Shown here in pieces: positions 30,147-43,648 of a stretch of DNA of 64,000 bases (positions within the stretch are counted from its first letter, which is position 1; every line of letters starts with the position of its first letter). The position numbers were made by a program, and so were the translations under genes. The stretch is taken from NCBI GenBank assembly GCA_037178625.1, contig CM074131.1, positions 3,472,001 through 3,536,000 on the forward strand, written 5' to 3'. The notes under the pieces are model-generated. The model saw only the letters and a program-made list of their open reading frames with translations, was not told the DNA's origin and ran no database searches. The DNA is from Skeletonema tropicum (Eukaryota; Bacillariophyta; Thalassiosirophyceae; Thalassiosirales; Thalassiosiraceae).

Positions 30147-31394
30147 TCATACATTAGGTATCAGATCGCTCGAGCCCTCGTCACTGACGCTCAAAACTTT
30201 CCTTGACTTTTTCACCACAGAGGCTGGTGCAGGAGCACCAAGAAGTAAAGCTAGTGCGCTCCATGAAAGTGTTGAATCGGCTGCCTCTTTGACACTTATT
30301 TTCTTGTAGACATCTTCACATGTGAGGCCTTGAGCTTCTTCGATGTCAGGGACAATGAAGAGACTATTATCGGAATCATTTAAGTCAGATTCGTCAAACG
30401 ATATTTCATTCAGATCAGGAGCACCTTCGCCTAATGACAATGATGAATCTACAGAAATGCAGTTTCCATTGTCTAAAGGAAGATCCGGAATGTCTTCACA
30501 AACAGCGTCCATTTCCCAAAGATCATTTTGTTTCATCTTGCCACCAGCCTGTCTTGTGACAGGCGATGGAGCTTGGCTGCCCAGCACTGCAGCTAGTGCA
30601 CACCACGCCATGGCAGAGTCGACATCTTTCCTGCTAGTGACTTGTTCCGCACAAAGCAAAGAGTCTGTTTCATCGAGCTCAGCCAAGTCAGAGATGCTGA
30701 GTGAAGCATCTTCATTGGCATTGCTGCTTTCTTCTGTTGTGGACAGACCTCTTTGCTCATTGATGACTTGCTCATGACCCTCATTGCTTGCGGCGGTGCC
30801 TCCACTTAAGCTCTGTGTAGGCGGTAACCCACCAGGACTCTTGACGAAGGCTAAAAAGTGTTTATAGTCAATATCGTCATCGTCTGATGGGCAAGACTTG
30901 TGTTCCTCGACCGCGCGTGTGTGCCGACGCGACTTCCTTGGCTGCCGACGCGACTTGCCTGATGTGATAATGCGGCGATGAGTAACAGCCGACGGCTGCA
31001 CCACTTCAGCAGAAGCCGAGGAGGAGGTCTTGATGGTATTAGACGCAGCAGTTGACGGTGTTTTTCTGTCACATCGAGGTTGTTTAGGAACATACTTCAA
31101 GTTGGCGCCGACATCTTTCCTGCTATCACCACAAGAAGGAGTACCCATCGACAAAAATGCAGAAGGTTTCTTTCTTTCGGATGCATCACGGCAACCAAAG
31201 AGGGTAAGAAACCCATTAAGCCACCCGTCGCATAGGCGGCTTAGGACGTCTTGGTGGGGTCTTCCCATCGTCTTCGATTGATGTGATAAAGGACGTAATT
31301 CGCAGAAGTATTGTTGAAGTATGTAAGTACTGCTAACAAAACCTGCCGTTGCCATGTGCCAGAGCCGAGCACAGCTGTCGAAGGATTGTTTCAA
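30147..31394 (-). CDS. Hypothetical acidic protein with duplicated Ala/Leu-rich module
   Basis: The open frame has 415 residues and no recognised domain. The N-terminal third is basic (a cluster of Arg/Lys near residue 150 could be a nuclear localisation signal, R-R-Q-P-R-K-S-R-R). The rest is Ser/Asp/Glu rich. Two related modules occur: D-S-A-M-A-W-C-A-L-A-A-V-L-G-S-Q-A-P-S-P-V and, about 115 residues later, D-S-T-L-S-W-S-A-L-A-L-L-L-G-A-P-A-P-A-S-V. Each follows an acidic Ser/Leu segment (S-L-S-I-S-D-L and S-L-S-L-G-E). These could be short helical docking motifs. The start is the first Met; later Mets are possible. Confidence 0.55.
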   Translation of the reverse strand: MKQSFDSCARLWHMATAGFVSSTYILQQYFCELRPLSHQSKTMGRPHQDVLSRLCDGWLNGFLTLFGCRDASERKKPSAFLSMGTPSCGDSRKDVGANLKYVPKQPRCDRKTPSTAASNTIKTSSSASAEVVQPSAVTHRRIITSGKSRRQPRKSRRHTRAVEEHKSCPSDDDDIDYKHFLAFVKSPGGLPPTQSLSGGTAASNEGHEQVINEQRGLSTTEESSNANEDASLSISDLAELDETDSLLCAEQVTSRKDVDSAMAWCALAAVLGSQAPSPVTRQAGGKMKQNDLWEMDAVCEDIPDLPLDNGNCISVDSSLSLGEGAPDLNEISFDESDLNDSDNSLFIVPDIEEAQGLTCEDVYKKISVKEAADSTLSWSALALLLGAPAPASVVKKSRKVLSVSDEGSSDLIPNV

Positions 31395-32237
31395 TGTCGA
31401 TGTGCCAACACGTCATATTCACGACGGTTCACGGCGACCATTAACGTCTCTGAGACTTTTTCTTGAAAAAGTCTCAAAAAGTCTCACGATGTGACACGTT
31501 AACTATGACGAACTTGCTGATTATTTGTCTTACGTATTTGTGTCTTTAAGTATTTGTGTCGACTACTATCATGTGATAAAAAAGAAGAAAAATGACGAGA
31601 GACTTTACCGGTCAAAGTACGAGACGGCGACCGTTGTGATGTACCTCTTTATGGAAATTCTGAACCAGATGCCTACGAGCTTCTCCAATAAGCTTCAACT
31701 TATTATCGCTTTAGAGCGTTCTTGTATCTACATTGAGAAAAGAGGAAGGTGGATGGAAATTTGCCCAAGTTTTATGACGTTCCATCCAGCCTGCTTGTGT
31801 ATCTTGTCTCCAAGGCCCAGCAGACGTACGATGTCGAGAGAAGCTGCTGTTCTGAAGCAAGTAACAGTACCATACTATCACGAAAAACATCAAGATGCAG
31901 ACAATCAAGAGAGCTTGCCAAAAACCAATTTCTTTAAAGTAGGTTTAAGTACGCAAAACTGTTATCACATGAATAATTGTCTCATAATGGGTAAAGTAAT
32001 TCAATGGTAATGTGCACCACAGCTCATCAAGAGACGACTGTGGGATGATGAGATGAAAACCTGAGCTGCGGTTCTCCTCATCAGAGCAGGCTGGGTTCTC
32101 TGCTCGTTTCGCTTTTTTGGGGCCAGTGGCCCTATCCTTCCTTGCCATTTATCTATAACGACTGATGAAAGGTGATATCTACTGCAACTACAGATAATGT
32201 TGTCTGACATAGACAAACTCCTACACACTGAGAGTGT
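31395..32237. other. Intergenic region with a 12-bp-arm palindrome
   Basis: TGAGACTTTTTC (31451-31462) is followed after two bases by its exact inverse (31465-31476), about 60 bp upstream of the hypothetical gene. Open frames on both strands at 31525-32010 look non-coding. Confidence 0.6.
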
Positions 32238-33099
32238 TTAGATATCGTACCAGATGTGGTAAGAGAATTGTCCCTCGAAAGGAATCATAGGGTTTCCAGC
32301 GTATGGAATGGCAATATCATTCAATGCAGGGACAGATCCAGGGATCTTGTCGGCACACAAAAAGCCGAAGATACCGAGCTGAGCAAGACGTCCATTGTTG
32401 AGTTCAGCGGTGAGGCGACGTTCTTTGGTTTCTTCCGACATGTTCTTGTTGAAGCCAAAAGGATCATAGAGGTCTGCGAAACCAAGGAAAGATATTTTAG
32501 TTAGAATGAGAACATTTGAAGCATTGGCAATTGGATAGCCTGAAAGACTCGCAAACCACGCAGTACTCACCCAAAACAAAGTGAACATTGTCTCTGAACA
32601 AAGTAAAAGGAGGGTACTTTCCAGCTTGCCTTCCTTTCGTGTAGTGAGGCATGGCTCCTCCACCTCCGCACTCATCCCAAAGCTCGAGCATCGAGATAAC
32701 AGCGAAAATTTGCCACTTGGCCGCCTCAGGAATAGCATCCCATTGAGCCTCAGGGACAAGGTCGGGAGATGGATGAGGTGATCCGTCAAGAGTCTGGGCC
32801 CATGGGAAGACAAAGTTAGATTGAACAATGTACCCTACGAAAGCAAACATGGCAATACGGCCGTGCTTGATTTCACTCTGACGAAGCCAAGCAATGGTAG
32901 CTTCATTGCCCTTTCCCCAGAAGTCTTGATCGGCAAGGTTGAGTGGATCATAGTATTTTATGGTAGGGTTGGCTTTGGTGGCAAGTGCTTCGAGATCAGC
33001 CTTGGTCTCGGAAAGCTGGGAGGTGGGTGCCTTGCCGACTTGGGCGGGGGCAAAGGCTGCAGCTGATGCGGCGAGGGTGGTGAGAACAGCGAGCTTCAT
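32238..33099 (-). CDS. Fucoxanthin-chlorophyll a/c light-harvesting protein
   Basis: There are two exons, 33099-32571 and 32473-32238, with a 97-bp GT-AG intron; the join restores V-L-D-L-Y-D-P-F-G-F and gives 254 residues. The signal peptide ends at A-A-A-F-A-P, the diatom plastid import motif with Phe at the cleavage point. Helix 1 carries E-I-K-H-G-R and helix 3 E-L-N-N-G-R, the Glu/His/Asn/Arg chlorophyll ligands of the LHC fold. The protein harvests blue-green light with fucoxanthin and chlorophyll c in thylakoids. The segment F-P-W-A-Q...Q-W-D-A-I-P-E-A-A-K-W-Q is unlike the main Lhcf antenna; I leave the subfamily (for example Lhcq or Lhcz) open. Confidence 0.95.
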
Positions 33100-33387
33100 G
33101 TTGGATAGTGTGTGTTGTTGTGAAGGGCTATCACAGGGGCAGCGTGGTAGTTTGGGTGTCAAGGTGTTTTTTGCTGAAGATTTGACTTCAAGCTTCAAGC
33201 AAAGCTGGATTTCATGGGCCGTGGGCCGGAGTCATCAAATGTCTATCTCTATCTCTCTAGATAGGACTCCTTCAGAAGTGGGTCAACATCACTGATGGCT
33301 AATGATGGCTGATCGGATTTTGCTCAAAAAAACAGAGAACACTTTCCTTGATTGCTCCACTATTGTACTACTATCCACCACTTGACC

Positions 33388-35174
33388 ATGACGCCAACAC
33401 TGCTACGGCTAGGCTGCCGACCTACTCAAGCCCTTCATCTCAGCGGCTATCTTCGGAAATCTCCCGTGTCGATTTGCAAATCTGGGACCTCAAAATCTCT
33501 AGCGTCTTGCGCACAAATATCACGATGCACCACACGGACATCGACGACGAGACCATTGGCAACTCTGCCATCAACATCATTATGGCAATCAAATCAGACT
33601 TCAAACTACATCATCACAGATCGCCGCTGGTCATCTACATCTACTAGTAGCTCCAATGAACCAAAAATCGACTACATGTCCCTCCCTCACTCCTCACCTG
33701 AAGTACAAAATCTCATCGAACACCATGCACGCAAATCCCAAACCTCCGCATCACTCCAAACACTCATGAAAACCGGTCGAGGTGAATTCTTACACAAACT
33801 GTCCAAACACAATCAAGGCGGGGGATTTTCCAGTGTGACTGCCCGTCCAGAAGATGAATCAGAGGCCACTCCACTGGTTTTGGTACAGGTTGCCTCCTTT
33901 CTACGACGAGAGCTACCCATCCGATTGGCACATCGTATTCATGATCTTAGTCGGGTATCCTACCTGCAAGATATGAAATCGGTACAACAAGTGAAGGACT
34001 TGTACACGACATCGTTTTTGGAGATTTTGTCAGTGGACAAACATCCACCGACACGGGAGGGCTCGGAGGCGTGGGAAGAACAATTTGCAAAAATACTCGA
34101 GAACATTTATGAACGACATTCATCTGTATTGGTTCAAATGGCGCGGGGTGCGTTTGAACTACGAGCGGCGATTCGCAAGGGGGCGTTGTTGGGAGTAGAC
34201 GATGATGGGTGTGATGAGGGACAAAAGACTTCGAGTGATAAAGAGTTGCAAGTAGGACGAGATGCGGTGGAATTTGAGTTGATGGAAAGCACTCATGCGT
34301 TTTTGGATAGGTTTTATATTTCGAGGATTGGTATTCGAGTTTTGATTGGGCAGTATTTGAGTTTGAGGCAGCCTCCTGTTGAGAAGTGAGTGTATGACGT
34401 GTATTGCTGTGTCATGGTTTTGATTTCATTTCATCTGTATTTTGTTTTAACTGTGTTGTTCTTATACTGTTTCCTGACTAATATTGATACGCCTCAGTTA
34501 CGTCGGCATCATTTGCAGTAAAACAAGTCCATATGAGATTGTCAAACGGGCAATTGACGATGCTGCCTTCATGTGTACGAGGAAATATGGCGATGCTCCG
34601 GAAGTGATCATTACAGGAAGATTAGATATGTGAGTTTGCTTTCTTTTGTTTGCGTCGTGCTTAAAGTCTTATACTTTTTGGCCAGTCATTTCTCACTTTA
34701 TCATTCGAAACGCTTTCAATCAGGACGTTTCCATATGTCCCTACCCATCTTCACTATATAATGCTTGAATTGTTGAAAAACTCGATGCGTGCTACTGTTG
34801 AATATCACGGAGTTGACGCAGATTATCCTCCGATAAAGGTTGTGATTGCAGACGGCAGCGATAATGAAGATGTGATCATTAAAGTATCAGATGAAGGCGG
34901 TGGAATTCCTAGGTCGAACATGAAGAGAATTTGGAGTTATTTATTTACAACTGCTGATCCAGAAATACAGGAGGGTATGGTAGCCTTTAACGAGAATGTG
35001 GACCACAGTATTGATTCACCTCTTGCTGGTCTTGGATATGGCTTGCCTATTAGCCGAAGCTATGCCCGTTATTTTGGTGGTGATCTGAGTATCATGTCGA
35101 TGGAAGGCTATGGCACGGATTGCTTCGTGTATTTGACCAGACTTGGTAACACAAGAGAACCTCTCCCAATTTGA
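33388..35174 (+). CDS. Mitochondrial PDK/BCKDK-type protein kinase
   Basis: Three exons are inferred: 33388-34385, 34498-34629 and 34724-35174, with introns of 112 and 94 bp, giving 526 residues. The N-terminal 100 residues are Ser/Thr/Arg rich (mitochondrial targeting). A helical domain follows (P-I-R-L-A-H-R-I-H-D-L, then R-I-G-I-R-V-L-I-G-Q-Y). The GHKL ATP-binding domain has an N-box (E-L-L-K-N-S-M-R-A), a G1 box (D-E-G-G-G-I-P) and a G2 box (G-L-G-Y-G-L-P-I-S-R). These kinases phosphorylate the E1 subunit of pyruvate or branched-chain 2-oxoacid dehydrogenase and switch it off. I cannot separate PDK from BCKDK by eye. The Ser-rich insert before the helical domain is longer than in animal enzymes. 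Confidence 0.92.
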
Positions 35175-35416
35175 TTCGAAGAAGTAATCTTTCATTGTGC
35201 AGTTGGATGTAAAGTAAAAAGAGATCAACGCCACGTTTGTGCATCAGTTCGTCAGTCTCAATAGAGACTCTGAAACCTTTGTATTTTACAAGCACGATCA
35301 ATGAAATACAAGCAGTAGATATTGATAACTTTTTGCTCTATTGAATCGAATTATATGTGCACATGTCATCGTAAACCGAGACAGCTGGTAGTCTCATTAT
35401 TTGTACAATCTATTCC

Positions 35417-38132
<2,716 letters not shown>

Positions 38133-38392
38133 TTTTATTATTGGGTTGTTGTTGTTGATTTTTGCTTAGATTGGAATGGCTGTTGGCAACCAATACTTAG
38201 GAGTAAAAATAATAATGAATTCGAACAATGCGGTTGCGTCGTCGTCGATATTCGTGGTTCGTGGGATTAGTGGGCCTTTTTCGGGGTCTGTCGTGGTCAA
38301 AAAAGATCTCCAGATAATATCCAAAAATCCAAAACACGCGCTATCAATAATAACAGATACTCCTAAGTAGTAGATGGATATACTTATCAACC

Positions 38393-39592
38393 ATGGCAAG
38401 CGACAACGAAGACAACCGGCGGCAGCGTCACGAAGACAAAGAACGGGAAAGGAATCGTCAACGTGTGAAAGAACGCAAGCGTCAATGGGAGGTAGCTTCA
38501 GGTTCGGATGATGATGAGGCTGACGACTCACGTCGATCTAGAAGTAGAGATCGTTCGATTAGTCGACATGATCATCGCGGCAGTAGTAAAAAGAGGAAGC
38601 ATCGTGGTAGTAAAAGTAGGAAACGGAGGCGACGTAGTAGAAGCTATAGTAGTAGTAGCAGTAGCCGCAGTGAAAGAAGTGATGATGACTCCATGATGAG
38701 TAGTACATCTAGCCGCCGCAGCCGGAGTAGATCTAGATCACGAAAGGATCGAAAAAAGAAGAAAAAGCACCACCATAAGAGACGTTCAAAAGATCGACAT
38801 CATAAAGATCGAAAGAAGAGGTATCATAAAGATGGTAAAAGAGATCGAAAGAAGGACAAGAAGAAACGAAAGAAGAGTAGTAGTAGGAAACGCGATGATG
38901 ATCGTAGTCGACACGATGATGACAAACATCATCGTGATGATGATGACTCGGCAGCAGCATCTTACTCCTCCTCCTCTCTCTCAGATAATGAACGTGAAAT
39001 ATTACAACAACATGAATCCAAACGTGCCGCAACAACTTCTACAGGAGGAGGGACCGGTGGCAGTACCACAGCCACATTTGGCAAATATGGCATCATCCAC
39101 ACTTCCGATTTCAACAAGACACAAATCAAGTCATCCTTTGAACGATGGTTAGCCGAAGTCAAGGGTATATCCTCCTTCAATGGACCAAAGCATGAAGTAA
39201 TGGAATTTTACAAAGAGTACATGGAAGATTACAATACGGCAACATTACCCCATGTGAAGTATTATGATTTTCCGAAGTGGGAAATGGACGAATATGCTCG
39301 GAAGAAGAAGGAGGCACATGACAAGGCTACAGCTGCTGCTGCGGGTGGGGGTGAAGACCATGCAGCATTGGACGAATTGCGTCACAAGGAAGAAATGGCC
39401 GAGCGTGCCAAGCAGAAAAAGATTGATGAATTGCGACAGGTTACGGCTGGTATGACTGCGGAGAAACGAGCGGAGATGAAACATCAGGCGCAGTTGAGAC
39501 ATGAGATGGCTGTGGCGTATAAGACGGGGGATGAGGAGACGAGGAAGAGGTTGCAAAGGAGGTTGGAGCCGGAGGAGTTGGCCAAGAGGTAG
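38393..39592 (+). CDS. RS-rich nuclear protein with conserved C-terminal domain
   Basis: The protein has 399 residues. The first 220 are charged and low complexity: R-S-R-S-R dipeptides, Lys/His-rich stretches and Ser runs, typical of nuclear-speckle and splicing proteins. The C-terminal part is non-repetitive: K-Y-G-I-I-H-T-S-D-F, F-x-x-W-L-A-E-V-K-G, E-D-Y-N-T-A-T-L-P-H-V-K-Y-Y-D, and then a Lys/Glu-rich helix. I have seen this C-terminal pattern in uncharacterised plant and fungal nucleic-acid-binding-like proteins but cannot name the family. Role inferred: RNA processing. The start is the first ATG of the frame. Confidence 0.75.
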   Translation: MASDNEDNRRQRHEDKERERNRQRVKERKRQWEVASGSDDDEADDSRRSRSRDRSISRHDHRGSSKKRKHRGSKSRKRRRRSRSYSSSSSSRSERSDDDSMMSSTSSRRSRSRSRSRKDRKKKKKHHHKRRSKDRHHKDRKKRYHKDGKRDRKKDKKKRKKSSSRKRDDDRSRHDDDKHHRDDDDSAAASYSSSSLSDNEREILQQHESKRAATTSTGGGTGGSTTATFGKYGIIHTSDFNKTQIKSSFERWLAEVKGISSFNGPKHEVMEFYKEYMEDYNTATLPHVKYYDFPKWEMDEYARKKKEAHDKATAAAAGGGEDHAALDELRHKEEMAERAKQKKIDELRQVTAGMTAEKRAEMKHQAQLRHEMAVAYKTGDEETRKRLQRRLEPEELAKR

Positions 39593-39799
39593 ATAGTTGG
39601 AGCAAAGAAGCAAGAGATGGAAGTTTTTACACTTCGAGAAATAGTGCATACTATCTTTTGTACTTGCAATTAAAAGCATGGGTACCTTTTAAGCTTCAAG
39701 CCATGCTTCAAGGATGCCAACTCAAGTTTCAGTTGATGCTGGCTTAATTACTTCTTTTCTCTTGCCTCGACTCTTGCTCTTGCGATACATCTCCAGTTA

Positions 39800-40253
39800 T
39801 CAAATTTCTTCATTTATCCTGAGCAGCTTACTTTGGGATATCAAGGGCTCCCAAGACTTCTTTATCAATTCCACTGGTACGACCTTCTCATCCTCACCGA
39901 CATCCAATTCATCAAAGATTGCATCCCTATCCTCCTCAGTCATTTGTTCTTCCGCGCCAATTTGAATCCTTCAACAATGACAATGCCTGATACTCGTCCT
40001 TTGTATCACATTGTCATAATTAGCATTTACCGCATCGAATCGAGCGTTGGTGCACTGACTAAAGTTTTTGGTGTGATAGTCGTTTAGAATGGTGAGCATC
40101 CTTCTGGTTGGAGATGAAGTCATGGTAGACCTGCTGGTTCGCATTCGTGTCAAGGAATCTGTGTGTGGGTTTTGCGACTGGAGTGGCCGCTGCAAAGACA
40201 TTCCGAGCGAGGATGGTACGAGGATATGAAGCAGAGGCAACAGAGTTGAGCAT
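39800..40253 (-). pseudogene. Frameshifted gene remnant, possibly mitochondrial
   Basis: A start at 40253 gives a presequence-like N-terminus (Met-Leu-Asn-Ser-Val, then Arg and Ala rich). Protein-like sequence then continues only by changing frame three times. The last segment (T-E-E-D-R-D-A-I-F-D-E-L-D-V) resembles a degenerate EF-hand and ends at 39800-39802. I do not recognise the parent gene. It could instead be a spliced gene whose introns I failed to find. Confidence 0.35.
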
Positions 40254-40841
40254 CTGTGTTAGATAAGCAGTTGTCTGGGCTAACTACAATACCTTAAGTA
40301 CGTTTGTTGTGGTTCGTTCTTCGAGAGACCCGTATCTTCTCCAATTTTGGAGGTGGCACGCTACGAAGCTGAACGCAACAAGCTATTGAAGGAGGGAACA
40401 CATGACACAACTCGAACTCGCCATTTGGAAGGCCAAGCTTGACGAGAAAGAGGATGAGCCTTGCTCTTGAAATCCAAGACAGCAGTTTGACGTTGAGAGC
40501 ATGAGGAGGAAAAAACGCATCACGTCCGGTGCAAGTATTTTGATCAAGAATGTTCTTCTTTTCCTTGAAATGCGATGAAATGGAATGACAGCGGTATTGG
40601 TCACGTATCACGCTGTGGTGGCACTATTTATCCGTGAATGTGGTGTTTATGTATCACCTACGCCCTAGCGTCGCCTATCTTAGTCAATAAAAATATTGAA
40701 TAGATTAAATCGCTCCTATTAATGTATGATAACAAGATAATTGACTATTTTGGCTCTTATTTCATCTTTCCAGCTCTCCAAGAGCAAGAGCGGAGACGGA
40801 TATATATATATGCTCATGATGTATCTGAGAAACGTCAAAAC

Positions 40842-41080
40842 CTAACTTTGACTATACAATAGCTTCTTCCGTGCTGCCTCTTGCCGTAAGAGCTTCTTTT
40901 GCAAGGCTTTCTCGCCTTCCTTGCCCCTTCCCTTCCTAACATGACTGATACGACCGCTTGACTTTTTTCGTTGTGCAGCTTCTTTGATCATATTATTTCC
41001 TTGTGAATCAATTCGATTCGAATCTCTTTTTTAGGAGTAGTAAAAACGACAGTTTTCTTGCCATCCGGTAATGTTATCAT
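40842..41080 (-). pseudogene. Small Lys/Arg-rich coding remnant with one frame break
   Basis: The first part (M-I-T-L-P-D-G-K-K-T-V-V-F) and the second (E-A-A-Q-R-K-K-S-S-G-R-I-S-H) fit together only with a shift near 41000. The product would be about 78 residues and highly basic. The family is unknown, and it may be the last exon of a larger gene. Confidence 0.3.
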
Positions 41081-41904
41081 GCCATGTCATACCCACGGTC
41101 ACTGTTATTGTAGATTCTTGGTTGGCCGTTGGCCCTTCGCATCTTCAGAACAGACTCAACAGATTTGCTATTTGCTACGTTCGGCCTTGAGATCACTTCT
41201 TTATGATACGTGTGGGGTACGTCTCTCCCAAGACCACACCTGCAGCATGTAAATAGCACTTGTGCTGGAGCTTCCCAAGGCTTGTGTAGTAAGGCTTTCG
41301 GTACATAGCTTGGATAGCTCAGGACAACATTTTTTCTTCGTTATTCGCCGCTGGCATCCTGAGAAGTGGCAACAGGTGACATGATAAAAATCCATTGATC
41401 TATGCCCGATCGACCCGCATTCTGCCACATCATTGAGTTGTAGCCGAGTCGTCATCGACTCCAGAGTGTAATGAAACCACTTTGTTCCTCTCATCCAATT
41501 CACTCTCAGATACTCAACAAACAATGAGGCGACGACCATCCCGGCAGATTGTGTCATCCAGCCGGTGCGCCGCAGGTCTATTTGACAACAAGAAGAGAAA
41601 GAGAACGATTGGAGATTAAAGAAGTGCAATAGTGGATGCACAACGACCTAATGACACACCATACTGCGTGTCTCCGTTACTATTATATGCATGACCAACT
41701 TAAGACTTGTGTTAAAATTCGACAGCGCGCTATCCTATCACCTGTTGCGTACCACCTCAATAGGTGGCCAAACATGCGCATCTCTGTCTCTGTAGGACGA
41801 TCACAAGGAACTACCAATGTTGGTTCATGGCTTCCGCAGAGAGCGGCCACGGTCGAGCACGGTCGGCAGTCGGCCCCATGGTGGCGTTGATTGTGATCTT
41901 TCAA

Positions 41905-42131
41905 GGAAGTTTCGGTCATGTTGCGGTCATGTTACGGTCATGTTACGGTCATGTTACGGTCATGTTACGGTCATGTTGCACTTATATCAAGTTTCGGTCA
42001 TGTTGCGGTCATGTTGCGGTCATGTTACAGTCATGTTACGGTCATGTTACGGTCATGTTGCACGTGTGCAACATGACCGTAAAATAACCGTAACATGACC
42101 GTTACATGACCGTAACATGACCGAAACTTCT
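41905..42131. repeat. 11-bp iteron-like array with an inverted arm
   Basis: GGTCATGTTAC or close variants (TTGC, TTTC, TACAG) repeat about 12 times in one orientation in two sub-blocks, each opening with AAGTTTCGG and closing with GTTGCAC. After the dyad TTGCACGTGTGCAA the motif continues four times inverted and ends CCGAAACTT. The outer ends AGTTTCGGTCATG and CATGACCGAAACT are exact inverses. Confidence 0.9.
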
Positions 42132-42160
42132 TTGAAACATCATGAATGAAATCTGAATCC

Positions 42161-42207
42161 CTGAAACAAACTTCCCTGAAACAAACTTCCCTGAAATGAA
42201 ACCTGAA
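42161..42207. repeat. 15-bp tandem repeat
   Basis: Two exact copies of CTGAAACAAACTTCC are followed by a degraded third. It lies 30 bp right of the iteron-like array and may be part of the same element. Confidence 0.85.
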
Positions 42208-43291
42208 AGTCGCCCGCCACGAAAAGATGAAGAAGTGATAAATGATAAATCTCCAATTAATGATTCCAATTTCCACTTCGTCCCACGCCACGATGCAGAT
42301 TTCGGTGTTGATTGAGGCTCCACACCTCGGAACCCTGATGCTGATGCCGATGCCGATGCCGATGACGATATTATGATACTTTAGTTATGCCCGAGGGTCA
42401 GGATGACAAAGAAAATAATATTTAAGTTTACCGTCGTCGTTGCCATATTGTGAATTTATGACGTAGAGCGTGGCCTTAATGGTACATACATGAATCACGA
42501 CGAGCTTCGCGCTCCAGTGCGGTTTGGTCGGTTGGAGGGTGGCGAGGGAAGTCTTGAGACTGCCTGGGCATGGCTTATCTATTTGAGACAAAAACTCCAT
42601 CGATAAACAAAGAGAATAAGTCCATTGAAAGAAGATATCATATTATTATGGGATGCCCTCAGTTTCCTCTCTAATCCGTCTCAGCAGCAGTTCAAGATTA
42701 TCTTAAGTGATTCTGATTCTCTTATGTCGTAAAAGCGACTGGGGACGGAGAATGAAGGCAATTCTGTAATATTTTGATGACAACACGAGGATATCAAAGG
42801 TTTGCGCAGACCAACCATGCGGTGGTTTACTGTCACCACACAAACACGAGTGACTGTTATTTTGTTAGGTCGAGTAGAGTAGAGAGTGATGTTCACACAA
42901 CAACCCAACAACCACAAGCAACAACGTTTGTATGCAGAACGTCGATAATGCAAGATTATGGATAAGAGTGGCGTTATTACGAGTTTGACAGAGACGAAAA
43001 AGCTGCGTCTTCATGACATGTTTCATCCATCAAAAGAATGTGTTTGGTTTGAGAGTGCAATTGGCAGCGACGATGGAGCGGAGTTTATCACCCTCCTCGG
43101 TAGCAACGTAAGAATGAATATTGTAGGAGTAATGAAAATCTTCTCTCTGTTCGCTTTGTCAATAAAATGATACTGTCCTAATTCGTACGTGTCTACCCAC
43201 GTAGCAAAAAGATCCTCCTCCAAAGCGACGTACAGCAGAGGAGATAAGACGGTATTGACAAAAGGAAGTTGTCTAGTATCAGGGATTAGTG
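42208..43291. other. Intergenic region
   Basis: It contains a GATGCC-type short tandem repeat near 42338-42368. An open plus frame at 42958-43170 could be the degraded start of the leucine-rich-repeat gene to its right, but no motif confirms it. Confidence 0.4.
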
Positions 43292-43648
43292 ATGATGGCG
43301 GTGGCAGCAGATGAGGATGAGATTTTTGTCTACATGGGTGTCGATCAACGAGTGCCTGATGGTGTGAGACGTGCAAGAATTCATAAGTCTGTCACAAAAT
43401 AGTTCCGAAAAGCGCATTCATCTAATCTACGTGTTCATCTAATCTACGTGGAATTTCACGATGATATCGGAATAATCGAGGATGAGGCTTTCCTTGGCAA
43501 CCGTTCATTGATGAGTGTTGGATTGCTGGGCGTCAAGATCGTCAAAGCGTATGCATTCCAAAATTATTACCAACTGACGGATGTAGAAATTTATGACAAG
43601 CTGGAAATAATCGTTTTAAGTTGGCATTCCAACGCTGCCACTAATTGA
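43292..43648 (+). pseudogene. BspA-type leucine-rich-repeat gene fragment
   Basis: The opening F-V-Y-M-G-V-D-Q-R-V-P-D and H-K-S-V-T, then V-E-F-H-D-D-I-G-I-I-E-D-E-A-F and V-K-I-V-K-A-Y-A-F-Q, follow the LRR_5/BspA pattern that is highly expanded in diatoms. The frame is cut by TAG after the first 33 codons (about 43391), continues in another frame from about 43400, and shifts again near 43610 before the third repeat completes. Intact members have many more repeats, so this is a short dead fragment. Confidence 0.75.

Larger units (their letters stand above)
39593..41904. other. Gene-poor region with broken coding remnants
   Basis: Apart from the two remnants listed separately I see no gene. 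A roughly 35-bp sequence containing ACCCGTATCTTCTCCA occurs near 40310-40345 and again near 43718-43755, so it belongs to a dispersed repeat. Confidence 0.45.

Noticed and set aside
31451..31476. Bacterial-type terminator
   Set aside because: The perfect hairpin lies upstream of a eukaryotic gene, with no matching gene end on either strand.
31525..32010. Plus-strand open frame of 161 codons
   Set aside because: Composition is erratic, there is no motif, and an equally long open stretch exists on the other strand.
43023..43376. Minus-strand open frame of 117 codons
   Set aside because: It is the antisense shadow of the leucine-rich-repeat fragment and its upstream region.
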